Counted from the stretch's first letter, positions 8,227-15,129 are shown. The stretch: 15,546 nt of DNA from an uncultured Oscillibacter sp. (GCA_910587875.1 CAJUOD010000068.1:1-15546), one strand, 5' to 3'. Notes: generated from the sequence alone by a model not told the origin. Program-made: numbers and translations.

Positions 8227-8804
8227 GAGCGCTGATTCTCATGGGCAGCCCCCGGAGGAACGGGAACACCGCCGCCCTGCTGGCCCCGTTCTGCGCCGAG
8301 CTGGCGGCGGCGGGCATAGAGGCGGAGACGGTTTGGCTCTACGACCGGGCTATCCGCCCCTGCACGGCGTGCCGCCGGTGTCAGGAGAACTGGAGCGGGT
8401 TCGGCTGTCCCCAGGCGGACGACGTCCCGGAGCTGTTTGACAGGATTCTGGACAGCGGCCTGGTGGTGCTGGCCACGCCCATTTACTCCTGGTACTGCAC
8501 GCCGCCCATGAAGGCCCTGCTGGACCGTCTGGTCTACGGCATGAACAAGTTCTACGGCGGGGAGAGGGGCCCCTCCCTCTGGGAGGGGAAGGCCCTGGCC
8601 CTGCTGATGACCTGCGGCTACCGCCCGGAGAAGGGGACGGACCTCTTCGAGGAGGGAATGCGGCGCTACTGCAGGCACTCCGGCCTCCGCTACCTGGGAG
8701 GCCGCGCGGAGCGGCACCTGGGCTATGATACCGTCTTCATGGACGGGGAGAAGGAGGCCCGGACAAGGGCCTTTGCCCGGGAGCTGGCGGCGGCGCTGGA
8801 CTGA
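8223..8804 (+). CDS. Flavodoxin-fold NAD(P)H-dependent FMN reductase family protein
   Basis: This 193-residue protein has the flavodoxin-like fold of the NADPH-dependent FMN reductase/iron-sulfur flavoprotein group. GSPRRNGNT at 8-16 is the FMN phosphate-binding loop, and TPIYSWYCTPPMKALLDR (85-102) is the second flavin-binding segment. Between them lie cysteines Cys47, Cys50, Cys53 and Cys62 (PCTACRRC, then GFGCPQADD), a spacing like that in iron-sulfur flavoproteins, so an Fe-S cluster is possible besides FMN. Its start codon overlaps the upstream stop (ATGA), which implies translational coupling and a role with the activase/dehydratase-like pair. Supplying electrons to the ATPase module is the natural inference, not shown. 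A strong terminator follows at once, so this is the last gene of the operon. Confidence 0.9.
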
Positions 8805-8809
8805 GATCA

Positions 8810-8840
8810 AAAAGGCAGAGACGTTTCGTCTCTGCCTTTT
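8810..8840. terminator. Bidirectional intrinsic terminator
   Basis: This is a perfect 14-bp stem (8810-8823 with 8827-8840), a three-base TTT loop, and A and T tracts at either end. It lies between the stop of the reductase gene (8804) and the stop of the convergent SGNH hydrolase gene (8851), so it should end both transcripts. Confidence 0.92.
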
Positions 8841-8850
8841 GCTGTTGCCG

Positions 8851-9735
8851 TCAGGCCCCCTGGCTCTGTTTCACAGCGGCGGCGATGGCCTCGTCCTCCA
8901 GGCTGTGGGTCCGCAGGTAGTTCAGCCAGAGTTTGCACCCGGCGGGGTTCAGGTGGATGCCGTCGAAGTTCAAATCCTTGGGCAATAAGCCGTCCCCGCC
9001 GGTGAGGCAGGCCGCCACGTCCAGGAAATAGCACTCCTTCTCCTCCGCCAGGGTCTGGATGACCTCGTTGTACTCGGCGATGCGGGCGTTGTTGACGTAG
9101 GTTTTTTTGGCCTCCTGCTTGGCGCTGACGGGGGGGATGGACTGGAGGACGATCTTGGCCTCCGGGTGGTCCTCCCGGACCCGGTCGATGAGCTTGTCGT
9201 ACTGGTCGTGGTAGGTCTTGGTTTTCGTCCAGCCCAGCTCGTTGATGCCCAGCATGATGTAGACCTTGTCGCAGTCCTGGGCCGCCACGGCGTCCAGCAG
9301 GGGGACCTTTTTGCCGCCCTCGGTCTCAAAGTTCTTCTTGGTGAACACGGACTCCACCGTGGCTCCCACGGCGGTGTAAAAGTGCCCGGTCTTCAGCCCG
9401 CTGTAGAGGGACAGGCCCTCCGTCCGGGAGTCCCCCAGGAAGACGGCGCCGTCGAAGTATGTATCCTCCACCGCCTCCGTCTCCGGCAGGGGGCTGGGCG
9501 GGGGAGAGGGCAGGGGCTCCGGTTCCTCCGGACTCTCCGGCTGGGCCTTGGCCCTGGCCTGATCCGTAGCCGCGATTTTCCCGGCGGCGGGGGCCGCCTT
9601 ATAGAGCACCGGCTCCGCCGCCTCCGCCAGCGGGGAGCTCATTACCGTGCCGCCGGACGACCCGGCGGTCAGCAGCAGCGCGGCCGCCGCCAGGGCCGCC
9701 ACCACGCCGGGCAGGCGCTTCTTCCCGTTTCCCAT
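8851..9735 (-). CDS. Exported SGNH/GDSL-family hydrolase
   Basis: This 294-residue protein has a basic N-terminus and a hydrophobic stretch (VVAALAAAALLLTAG, residues 11-25), so it is secreted or membrane-anchored. A low-complexity Pro/Glu/Ser linker follows (about 65-90). The SGNH hydrolase domain fills the rest: GDSR at 101-104 supplies the nucleophile Ser103 (block I), LGINELGW around 162-169 gives Gly163 and Asn165 (block III), and FDGIHLNPAG gives Asp248 and His251 (block V). Block I is GDSRTEG, not GDSL, as in many clostridial cell-wall-associated members thought to remove acyl groups from surface polysaccharides. The substrate is not readable. The ATG at 9735 is chosen over one 18 bases upstream because AGGAAGGG precedes it by seven bases. 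It converges on the reductase operon. Confidence 0.88.
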   Translation of the reverse strand: MGNGKKRLPGVVAALAAAALLLTAGSSGGTVMSSPLAEAAEPVLYKAAPAAGKIAATDQARAKAQPESPEEPEPLPSPPPSPLPETEAVEDTYFDGAVFLGDSRTEGLSLYSGLKTGHFYTAVGATVESVFTKKNFETEGGKKVPLLDAVAAQDCDKVYIMLGINELGWTKTKTYHDQYDKLIDRVREDHPEAKIVLQSIPPVSAKQEAKKTYVNNARIAEYNEVIQTLAEEKECYFLDVAACLTGGDGLLPKDLNFDGIHLNPAGCKLWLNYLRTHSLEDEAIAAAVKQSQGA

Positions 9736-9763
9736 AGGTGATCCCTTCCTCATCTATCGTCAT

Positions 9764-9779
9764 CCCGCCCCGGGGCGGG
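9764..9779 (-). repeat. Perfect 16-bp palindrome in the SGNH gene leader
   Basis: CCCGCCCCGGGGCGGG is fully self-complementary. It lies between the -10 element at 9795-9800 and the ribosome binding site of the SGNH hydrolase gene, so it is transcribed into the 5' leader. It could act as an operator or RNA structure; the sequence alone does not decide. Confidence 0.6.
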
Positions 9780-9794
9780 GAAGCATCTCTCTTT

Positions 9795-9800
9795 ATTATA
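9795..9800 (-). promoter_or_regulatory. -10 element for the SGNH hydrolase gene
   Basis: On the minus strand a perfect TATAAT lies about 60 bases before the start codon. The -35 region is poor (GACTTT at 17 bases), inside an AT-rich stretch (9781-9846), so activity may need an activator or an UP-like element. Confidence 0.6.
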
Positions 9801-9869
9801 CGCGAAAACCCTCGAAAAAAGTCGAAACAATTTGTTAAAATTTTTGGCGGCAGATTGTCTCCGGTCCCC

Positions 9870-9895
9870 CGGCCCCGTCCAGTGTATGCGGGGCC
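9870..9895 (-). terminator. Possible weak terminator hairpin after the nucleotidyltransferase gene
   Basis: CGGCCCCG and CGGGGCCG can pair (8 bp) around an 11-base loop, about 20 bases past the stop codon of the minus-strand gene. No T tract follows on the minus strand, so this is a weak or Rho-assisted terminator at best. Confidence 0.3.
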
Positions 9896-9915
9896 GCGCT
9901 CCGCTATGACACGGG

Positions 9916-10827
9916 TCAGTCCCGGAGGCTCTCCGGGTACTCCCCGCTCTCGTGGAGCCGCCGCAGGGCCTGGGCCACGGCCTCCCGGTCCTCCCGGTAG
10001 GTCATGCCGAACCACCGCCCGGCGGAGGAGAGGAGGGAGACCTTCAGCCCGCCCTCCCGGAGCTGGTCGTCCACCATCTCGGGCAGCAGCCGCTCGGCCC
10101 GGAGGTCGTCCCCGGCGGAGCGGAGGAAGCGCTCAAAGTCCCGCCGGAGGACGGGGAAGATGGAGGGCATGAAGCCCCAGAAATTCATGGACACCACCGC
10201 GTCCGGGTCCAGATCCTGGCCCGTGCCCAGGTCCCGGAGGGACCCGTCGGCGCAGAGCTGGATGTTCCGGGTCTCCCGGACGCTCTCCAGGAAGCCCTCC
10301 CGCCGGGCGCAGATGCCCCGGGTCACCGTGCCGTGGAGGCTGGCGGTGTTTTTCAGAAGATAGCCCACCATGGCGGCGTGCCCCTCCTCCGGCAGGCGGC
10401 GGAGGGTTTGCGCCATGCTCTGATAGGCGTCGAGGCCGTAAAAGTCGTCGGCGTTGATGACGCAGCAGGGCTCCCGCACCGTGTCCGCGGCGCAGAGCAG
10501 GGCGTGGACCGTGCCGAAGGGCCGGGTCCGCCCCTCCGGGATGGGGTAGAAGTCCGGGATGGAGGAGAAGTCCTGGCAGACATACTCCACCTCCACGGGA
10601 CTGCCGTCCAGGGCGGTCCTGCGGGCGAGATAGCCGCAGAGGTTCTCCATCATCTCCCGCATCTCCGGCTTGATGATGAAGACCACCTTGCCGAAGCCCG
10701 CCCGGAGGGCGTCGTGGATGGAGTACTCCATCAGGATCTCCCCGTGGGGGCCGATGCCGTCCACCTGCTTGTTGCCGCCGTAGCGGGACCCCAGGCCCGC
10801 CGCCATGATGACCAGAGAGAGTTTCAT
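9916..10827 (-). CDS. Sugar-nucleotidyltransferase-like (NTP-transferase) protein
   Basis: This 303-residue cytosolic protein has a GT-A-type nucleotidyltransferase fold. The N-terminus carries the nucleotide-binding signature MAAGLGSRYGG (8-18) and Lys20, then GPHGEILMEYSIHDAL, the segment that normally reads G-x-P-hydrophobic in sugar-phosphate nucleotidyltransferases. RTRPFGTVHAL (100-110) and the metal-binding INADDFYG (124-131, Asp127/Asp128) follow. This arrangement fits enzymes that activate a sugar or alcohol phosphate with an NTP, but the protein belongs to a poorly characterised branch and lacks features that would name the sugar or base. It has its own promoter and stands alone, not in a polysaccharide cluster, so context does not help. 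GCAGGAG nine bases upstream supports the ATG. Confidence 0.85.
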   Translation of the reverse strand: MKLSLVIMAAGLGSRYGGNKQVDGIGPHGEILMEYSIHDALRAGFGKVVFIIKPEMREMMENLCGYLARRTALDGSPVEVEYVCQDFSSIPDFYPIPEGRTRPFGTVHALLCAADTVREPCCVINADDFYGLDAYQSMAQTLRRLPEEGHAAMVGYLLKNTASLHGTVTRGICARREGFLESVRETRNIQLCADGSLRDLGTGQDLDPDAVVSMNFWGFMPSIFPVLRRDFERFLRSAGDDLRAERLLPEMVDDQLREGGLKVSLLSSAGRWFGMTYREDREAVAQALRRLHESGEYPESLRD

Positions 10828-10862
10828 ACCCGTGTTCTCCTGCCTTTGAAATATCCTTGTCT

Positions 10863-10891
10863 ATGATACCCCGTTTCGCCGGATTTTGCAA
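10863..10891 (-). promoter_or_regulatory. Sigma-A promoter for the nucleotidyltransferase gene
   Basis: On the minus strand TTGCAA (10886-10891), a 17-base spacer and TATCAT (10863-10868). It lies immediately after the stop codon of the upstream DUF5655-like gene, about 36 bases before the ATG. Confidence 0.68.
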
Positions 10892-10895
10892 GGGC

Positions 10896-11288
10896 TCATT
10901 CTCCTCCGCAGCGGAAACGCCGGGCCTCGCCGGTCCAGTCCCAGAGGCCCTCCGGGAAGTCCGCCGGGTCCGGCGGGAGGATTAGGTGGTTGGTAAACCG
11001 CCCCGGATAGGCCTCCACCGCCATGAGCAGGCAGTCCGCCTCCAGGGGCCGGGGGAGGAACAATGACAGCAGAGCTCCGGGGGTGGGCCGGCCCTTGACG
11101 CGCTTTCCCGGGGCCGTCAGGGCGCAGTAGGGCCGGGGGTCCCGGAGGCCCACCTGGGACTTTTGGGTGACGACCTCCGTCCCGGGCCAGCGCTCCAGCG
11201 CCCCCAGGAGGAAGGCCCGGACGGAGGGCAGGGCCTCCGGCTTCCGGGCGAAGAAGGCCTCCGCCAGGCGCAGGGCTTCCAGGTCCAT
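10896..11288 (-). CDS. Small DUF5655-like protein, coupled to pantothenate kinase gene
   Basis: This is a 130-residue soluble protein without signal or membrane segments. The central VTQKSQVGLRDPRPYCAL stretch (about 40-57), the following LSLFLP strand and the C-terminal GRFTNHLILPPDPADFPEG region look like the DUF5655/YdhG-type small-protein fold, in which a basic strand pair is followed by a hydrophobic strand and a terminal helix. That assignment is by eye and moderate. No catalytic residues can be named. Its ATG overlaps the stop codon of the pantothenate kinase gene by one base (TGATG), so it is translationally coupled and made with the kinase. No separate ribosome binding site or promoter is evident. 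A functional link to CoA synthesis is only contextual. Confidence 0.72.
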   Translation of the reverse strand: MDLEALRLAEAFFARKPEALPSVRAFLLGALERWPGTEVVTQKSQVGLRDPRPYCALTAPGKRVKGRPTPGALLSLFLPRPLEADCLLMAVEAYPGRFTNHLILPPDPADFPEGLWDWTGEARRFRCGGE

Positions 11289-12127
11289 CAGCGCACCGCC
11301 TTCTGCTCCAGGCTGTAGAGCCCCGCGCCAATGGCCGTGGCGAAGGTGGCCCGCTCCGGGATGATGTAGCGGATGCCGTAGAGCCGCTGGAAGTTCTCAA
11401 AGTTGGGCTTCACCTGGGACAGCGTGGTGACGGAGCCGGTGAGGACCACCGTGTCCGCCCCGCAGCACTGGCAGGCCAGCACGGTCATGGTGCCGATGGC
11501 CTGGAGCACCAGGTTGACGGCCCCGGCGGCCAGGTCGGCGGGGGTGGCGTCCTCGGAGAGGTTGCCGAAGTTGGCGGCGGTGAGGGTGGGGTCCAGGGTG
11601 GCGGCGGGGTCCGGGGTGATGTCCCGGATCATCAGGTCCACCTTGCCCAGGTCCCCCTGCTCCGCCAGCTTCTTGATCTGACCGAAGCGCTCCATGTCCA
11701 CCAGCTTCCGGCAGAGGCCCCCCAGGGTGCCCCCGCCGATGCCGCTACCGCAGAGGTGCCGGACCCCCTTGCCCCGCTGGGCGAAGAGGAAGGCGGTGCC
11801 GGTGCCCATGGTGGCCACCACGGCCTTCTCCTGACCGCTCATGGCCAGGGCCCCCGTGCCGCTGGCGGAGAACTCGTCCACCGTGCAGGTGGGCAGGCCG
11901 TAGATGTCCCCCTCCACATAGGAGGCCCCCACGCCGGTGAGGACCACCCGCTCCACGTCCGCCAGGGTGAGCCCGTTTCCGGAGAGGTAGCTGCCGAAGG
12001 CGCCGTAGAGGCTGGTGAGGGGCTCCTCCGCCTGGACCCGGAGGGTGGAGAGGAGGTTTCCCGTATGGTCAAGGCCCACAATTTTTGTCGTGGTGCCCCC
12101 GATGTCGATGCCGAGGATGGTCTTCAT
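11288..12127 (-). CDS. coaW: Type II pantothenate kinase
   Basis: This 279-residue ASKHA-fold kinase phosphorylates pantothenate, the first step of coenzyme A synthesis, in the cytosol. The ATP-binding loop GIDIGGTTTKIVG is at residues 6-18. TVDEFSASGTGAL (82-94) contains Glu85 at the position of the catalytic glutamate of the Staphylococcus aureus enzyme, and ATMGTGTAF (105-113) and GSGIGGGTLGGL (127-138) form the second phosphate-binding region. LTAANFGNL (182-190) is a signature shared with staphylococcal CoaW. Length is normal. The ATG at 12127 has AGGAGG eight bases upstream; a 37-residue in-frame extension runs back through the promoter and is rejected. Type II enzymes in bacteria are often insensitive to CoA feedback, but this is not tested by sequence. 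It shares an mRNA with the DUF5655-like gene and is divergent from the cysteine desulfidase gene. Confidence 0.9.
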   Translation of the reverse strand: MKTILGIDIGGTTTKIVGLDHTGNLLSTLRVQAEEPLTSLYGAFGSYLSGNGLTLADVERVVLTGVGASYVEGDIYGLPTCTVDEFSASGTGALAMSGQEKAVVATMGTGTAFLFAQRGKGVRHLCGSGIGGGTLGGLCRKLVDMERFGQIKKLAEQGDLGKVDLMIRDITPDPAATLDPTLTAANFGNLSEDATPADLAAGAVNLVLQAIGTMTVLACQCCGADTVVLTGSVTTLSQVKPNFENFQRLYGIRYIIPERATFATAIGAGLYSLEQKAVR

Positions 12128-12158
12128 AAGCGCGTCCTCCTGAGTTGATCTCCCTGTC

Positions 12159-12187
12159 ATTATGGGACAAATGGGGGGAAATGTCAA
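12159..12187 (-). promoter_or_regulatory. Strong sigma-A promoter for coaW
   Basis: On the minus strand a perfect TTGACA (12182-12187), a 17-base spacer and CATAAT (12159-12164), about 32 bases before the coaW ATG. Confidence 0.85.
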
Positions 12188-12222
12188 CAGGGCGTTGGAG
12201 GGGGCGAAAACGGCGATATCCC

Positions 12223-12251
12223 TTGACAAAATTTCCAAATAATGTTATGGT
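12223..12251 (+). promoter_or_regulatory. Sigma-A promoter for the cysteine desulfidase/transporter genes
   Basis: A perfect TTGACA (12223-12228), a 17-base spacer and TATGGT (12246-12251). The -35 boxes of the two divergent promoters are only 35 bases apart, so one regulator bound between them could affect both directions. Confidence 0.78.
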
Positions 12252-12258
12252 TATCCCA

Positions 12259-12310
12259 GCCGGTTTTATGAAAATCGGCGGGGGCTTCCGGCCGCTTTGC
12301 GGCAGGGAGC
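12259..12310 (+). promoter_or_regulatory. Structured 5' leader with two hairpins
   Basis: GCCGGTTTT/ATG/AAAATCGGC (12259-12279) forms a 9-bp stem with one G-T pair right at the expected transcript start. A second, nested hairpin spans 12284-12310 (GGCTTCC with GGGAGCC outside, GCCGC/TTT/GCGGC at 12291-12303 inside). No T tract follows, so transcript stability or translation control is more likely than termination. It matches no riboswitch I recognise. Confidence 0.45.
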
Positions 12311-12347
12311 CTTGAAAATGAAGGAGAGGAAAGGAAGGAGGAGAAAC

Positions 12348-13643
12348 GTGGAGAAAACCGATCAGCGCTATCACCATTTTGTGCAGATCCTGCGGGAGGA
12401 GCTGGTGCCCGCCATGGGCTGTACCGAGCCCATCGCCATCGCCTACGGCGCGGCCAAGGCCCGGGAGGTCCTGGGCTGCCTGCCGGAGAAGATCCTGGTG
12501 GAGGCCAGCGGGAATATCATCAAAAACGTCAAAAGCGTGGTGGTGCCCAACACCGGAGGGCTGAAGGGCATCGAGGCGTCCGCCGCCGCCGGCGCGGTGG
12601 CGGGAGACGCGGGGAAGATCCTGGAGGTCATCTCCCAGGTGACCGACGCCCAGAAGGCGGAGATCAAGGACTACCTGGCGAGCCACGAGGTCCGGGTGGC
12701 CCCGGCCCCCGGGGACGTGGTCTTCGACATCATCGTGACCCTCACCGCCGGGGAGGACTCCGTCCGGCTGCGCATCGCGGACTACCACACCAACATTGTC
12801 CTCATTGAGAAAAACGGCGAGAAGCTGCTGGAGGCCGGGACCGTGGTGACCCAGGACGCCTCCGGGGGCCTGACGGACCGGAGCTGTCTGTCCGTGGAGG
12901 CCATTGTGGACTTTGTGAACACCTGCGACATCGAGGATGTGCGGGAAATCGTCCAGCGGCAGATTGACTACAACTACGCCATCGCCCAGGAGGGCATGAA
13001 AAACCCCTGGGGAGCCAACATCGGCAAGGTCCTCCGGGAGCATTACGGAGACGATATCAAGATCCGCGCCCGGGCCATGGCCGCCGCCGGGTCCGACGCC
13101 CGGATGAGCGGCTGCGAAATGCCGGTCATCATCGTCTCCGGCAGCGGGAACCAGGGCATTACCGCCTCGGTCCCCGTCATCGAATACGCCAGGTACTTAG
13201 AGGCGGACGGGGAGAAGACCCTCCGGGCCGTCACCCTCAGCGACCTGCTGACCATCCATATGAAAACCGGCATCGGGCGCCTCAGCGCCTACTGCGGCGC
13301 GGTCAGCGCCGGCTGCGGAGCCGGAGCCGCCATCGCCTGGCTGAATGGCGGGGGCTATGAGGAGGTCGCCCACACCCTGGTGAACGCCCTGGCTACCATC
13401 TCCGGCATGATCTGCGACGGGGCCAAGCCCTCCTGCGCGGCGAAAATCGCCGCCGCTGTGGATGCGGGCCTGCTGGGCTGGAACATGTACCGCAGCGAGC
13501 AGCAGTTCCGGGGCGGAGAGGGCATCGTCTCCAAGGGCGTGGAAAACACCATCGCCAACATCGGCCGCCTGGGCCGCCTGGGCATGCGGGAGACGGACCG
13601 GGAGATTATCCGCATCATGACCGGACAGCCCCCCAAAGCGTAA
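12348..13643 (+). CDS. L-cysteine desulfidase / UPF0597 (serine dehydratase alpha-like) family protein
   Basis: This 431-residue cytosolic enzyme belongs to the family of CyuA/YhaM and the archaeal L-cysteine desulfidase, which use a 4Fe-4S cluster to split L-cysteine into pyruvate, ammonia and sulfide; the fold is shared with the iron-sulfur serine dehydratase alpha chain. The key cysteines are in place: MGCTEP with Cys25, CGAVSAGCGAG with Cys316 and Cys323, and ICDGAKPSC with Cys356 and Cys363. SGSGNQGITASVPV (264-277) is another family signature. GTG is taken as the start because AGGAGG lies six bases upstream; an ATG ten codons earlier adds a basic stretch and has no good site. It is followed, after 114 bases, by an amino-acid-type symporter. 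Family members differ in substrate, so cysteine is probable but not certain; serine or a related amino acid is the alternative. Confidence 0.88.
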   Translation: MEKTDQRYHHFVQILREELVPAMGCTEPIAIAYGAAKAREVLGCLPEKILVEASGNIIKNVKSVVVPNTGGLKGIEASAAAGAVAGDAGKILEVISQVTDAQKAEIKDYLASHEVRVAPAPGDVVFDIIVTLTAGEDSVRLRIADYHTNIVLIEKNGEKLLEAGTVVTQDASGGLTDRSCLSVEAIVDFVNTCDIEDVREIVQRQIDYNYAIAQEGMKNPWGANIGKVLREHYGDDIKIRARAMAAAGSDARMSGCEMPVIIVSGSGNQGITASVPVIEYARYLEADGEKTLRAVTLSDLLTIHMKTGIGRLSAYCGAVSAGCGAGAAIAWLNGGGYEEVAHTLVNALATISGMICDGAKPSCAAKIAAAVDAGLLGWNMYRSEQQFRGGEGIVSKGVENTIANIGRLGRLGMRETDREIIRIMTGQPPKA

Positions 13644-13668
13644 AATACCTCGCTTCCACCCGGCGTGC

Positions 13669-13696
13669 GCATGGGCGGGCTCCGGCCCGCGTATGC
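13669..13696 (+). repeat. Hairpin between the desulfidase and symporter genes
   Basis: GCGGGC (13675-13680) pairs with GCCCGC (13685-13690) around a TCCG loop. The outer bases pair for five more positions after one mismatch. There is no T tract. It may set differential expression between the two genes or stabilise the upstream mRNA. I saw no convincing promoter in the 114-base spacer (13644-13757), so co-transcription is likely. Confidence 0.5.
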
Positions 13697-13757
13697 TGGA
13701 GTAAGACCCGCGGAGCAAAATTGAAATGTGTGTCAACACAGAAAGAGAGGAATCTTT

Positions 13758-14957
13758 ATGGCCGCTGAGAAAAAGGGCATGAGCCTTCCCCCGAAGCTGC
13801 TGATCGGCATCGCCGTCGGCATCGTGTGCGGATTGTTCCTGCCTGAGAGCGTCATGACCATCGTGGTCACCCTGAAGTACGTATTAAACCAGCTCATCAT
13901 GTTCTGCGTGCCCCTGATCGTCATCGGATTCATCGCCCCGTCCATCACCAAGATGGGCTCCAACGCCACCCGGATGCTGATGGTGGCCATCATCGTGGCC
14001 TATGTCAGCACGGTCCTGGCGACCTTCATGTCCATGGTGGCGGGCTACATCCTGGTGCCCTTCCTGCCCATCGCCTCCACCATGGAGGGGCTGAAGGAGC
14101 TGCCCGGCGTGGCCTTCCAGCTGGACATTCCCCAGATCATGCCCGTGATGAGCGCCCTGGTCTTCTCCGTCCTCATCGGCCTGGCGGCTGTGTGGACCAA
14201 GGCCAAGACCATCACCGCCGTGCTCCAGGAGTTCCAGAACATCGTCCTGAGCGTGGTCAAGAAGGTGGTCATCCCCGTGCTGCCCTTCTTCATCGCCCTG
14301 ACCTTCTGCGGGCTCTCCTACGACGGCACCATCACCAAGCAGTTCCCCGCCTTCATCCTGGCCATCGTCATCGTCATGGCGGGCCACTACATCTGGATGG
14401 CGGTCCTCTACGGCTTCGCCGGCGTGTACTCCGGCCGCAGCGCCATTGAGGTGGTGAAATACTACGGCCCCGCCTACCTGACGGCGGTCGGCACCATGTC
14501 CTCCGCCGCTACCCTGGCCGTGGCCCTGGACTGCGCCCGGAAGAGCAAGAGCCTCCGGCCCGACATGGTGGAGTTCGGCATCCCCCTGTTCGCCAACATC
14601 CACCTCTGCGGTTCCGCCCTGACGGAGACCTTCTTCGTCATGATCGTCTCCAAGGTGCTCTACGGCCAGCTGCCCAACGTGGGCTCCATGGTCCTGTTCA
14701 TCCTGCTACTGGGCATCTTCGCCATCGGCGCCCCCGGCGTCCCCGGCGGCACGGTCATGGCCTCCCTGGGCCTGATCACCGGCGTCCTGGGCTTCGACGG
14801 CGACGGCACGGCCCTGATGCTGGCCATCTTCGCCCTTCAGGACAGCTTCGGCACCGCCTGCAACGTCACCGGAGACGGCGCCCTGACCCTGATCCTGACC
14901 GGCTATGCGGAAAAGCACGGCATCAAGGAGCAGGCCATCAAGGCCGTGGACCTCTGA
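13758..14957 (+). CDS. Dicarboxylate/amino acid:cation symporter (DAACS family)
   Basis: This is a 399-residue multi-pass membrane transporter of the glutamate/aspartate:cation symporter fold. The N-terminal half has successive hydrophobic helices (about 13-30, 36-62, 73-102, 128-146, 168-184). The C-terminal core shows the family's reentrant-loop and unwound-helix signatures in variant form: TMSSAATLAVAL (246-257), where most members have a serine-rich SSSATLP loop; NIHLCGSALTE (280-290) in place of NMDGTAL; GAPGVPGGT (324-332); and DSFGTACNVTGD (362-373), equal to the DxxxTxxNVxGD substrate/cation site. The lost proline and changed NMDGT motif suggest a substrate other than plain glutamate or aspartate. 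Position after the cysteine desulfidase makes cysteine, cystine or serine plausible by inference. The ATG at 13758 has AGAGAGG seven bases upstream; a GTG ten codons earlier lacks support. Confidence 0.9.
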   Translation: MAAEKKGMSLPPKLLIGIAVGIVCGLFLPESVMTIVVTLKYVLNQLIMFCVPLIVIGFIAPSITKMGSNATRMLMVAIIVAYVSTVLATFMSMVAGYILVPFLPIASTMEGLKELPGVAFQLDIPQIMPVMSALVFSVLIGLAAVWTKAKTITAVLQEFQNIVLSVVKKVVIPVLPFFIALTFCGLSYDGTITKQFPAFILAIVIVMAGHYIWMAVLYGFAGVYSGRSAIEVVKYYGPAYLTAVGTMSSAATLAVALDCARKSKSLRPDMVEFGIPLFANIHLCGSALTETFFVMIVSKVLYGQLPNVGSMVLFILLLGIFAIGAPGVPGGTVMASLGLITGVLGFDGDGTALMLAIFALQDSFGTACNVTGDGALTLILTGYAEKHGIKEQAIKAVDL

Positions 14958-14980
14958 TACCGGCCCAAAGCAAAGCATGG

Positions 14981-15019
14981 AGCTGCGGCCCCCGGACACC
15001 CCGGGGGCCGCGGTTTTTT
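14981..15019 (+). terminator. Strong intrinsic terminator after the symporter gene
   Basis: An 11-bp perfect GC stem (14985-14995 with 15001-15011), extendable outward with wobble pairs, a five-base loop and six consecutive Ts (15014-15019). It lies 24 bases after the symporter stop codon and separates it from ppdK. Confidence 0.93.
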
Positions 15020-15086
15020 CCGGCCCTCTTATGGATTTTGGGCAGATTGTTTTAAATGTCTGGTAATTTCTTATGCTATTTATGTA

Positions 15087-15115
15087 TTGCTTTCCAGAAA
15101 ATGAACGATTATAAT
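15087..15115 (+). promoter_or_regulatory. Sigma-A promoter for ppdK
   Basis: TTGCTT (15087-15092), a 17-base spacer and a perfect TATAAT (15110-15115), within an AT-rich stretch (15036-15128). The predicted transcript starts near 15122, giving a leader of about 80 bases. Confidence 0.78.
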
Positions 15116-15129
15116 AAGTAACGCATTTA

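Noticed and set aside
9952..10866. Plus-strand open frame of about 300 codons opposite the nucleotidyltransferase gene
   Set aside because: The minus-strand frame has clear nucleotidyltransferase motifs, a promoter and RBS; the plus-strand translation has no recognisable domain.
12128..12238. 37-residue N-terminal extension of pantothenate kinase
   Set aside because: It runs through the strong TTGACA/CATAAT promoter, whereas the ATG at 12127 has AGGAGG and begins right at the conserved ATP loop.
13729..13740. Small TGTGT/ACACA inverted repeat before the symporter RBS as an operator
   Set aside because: Only five bases per arm with no promoter nearby; too short to claim.
15057..15122. Possible tiny leader peptide (about 21 codons) before ppdK
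   Set aside because: It overlaps the -35 and -10 boxes, so it would not be transcribed from the predicted promoter, and it lacks an RBS.
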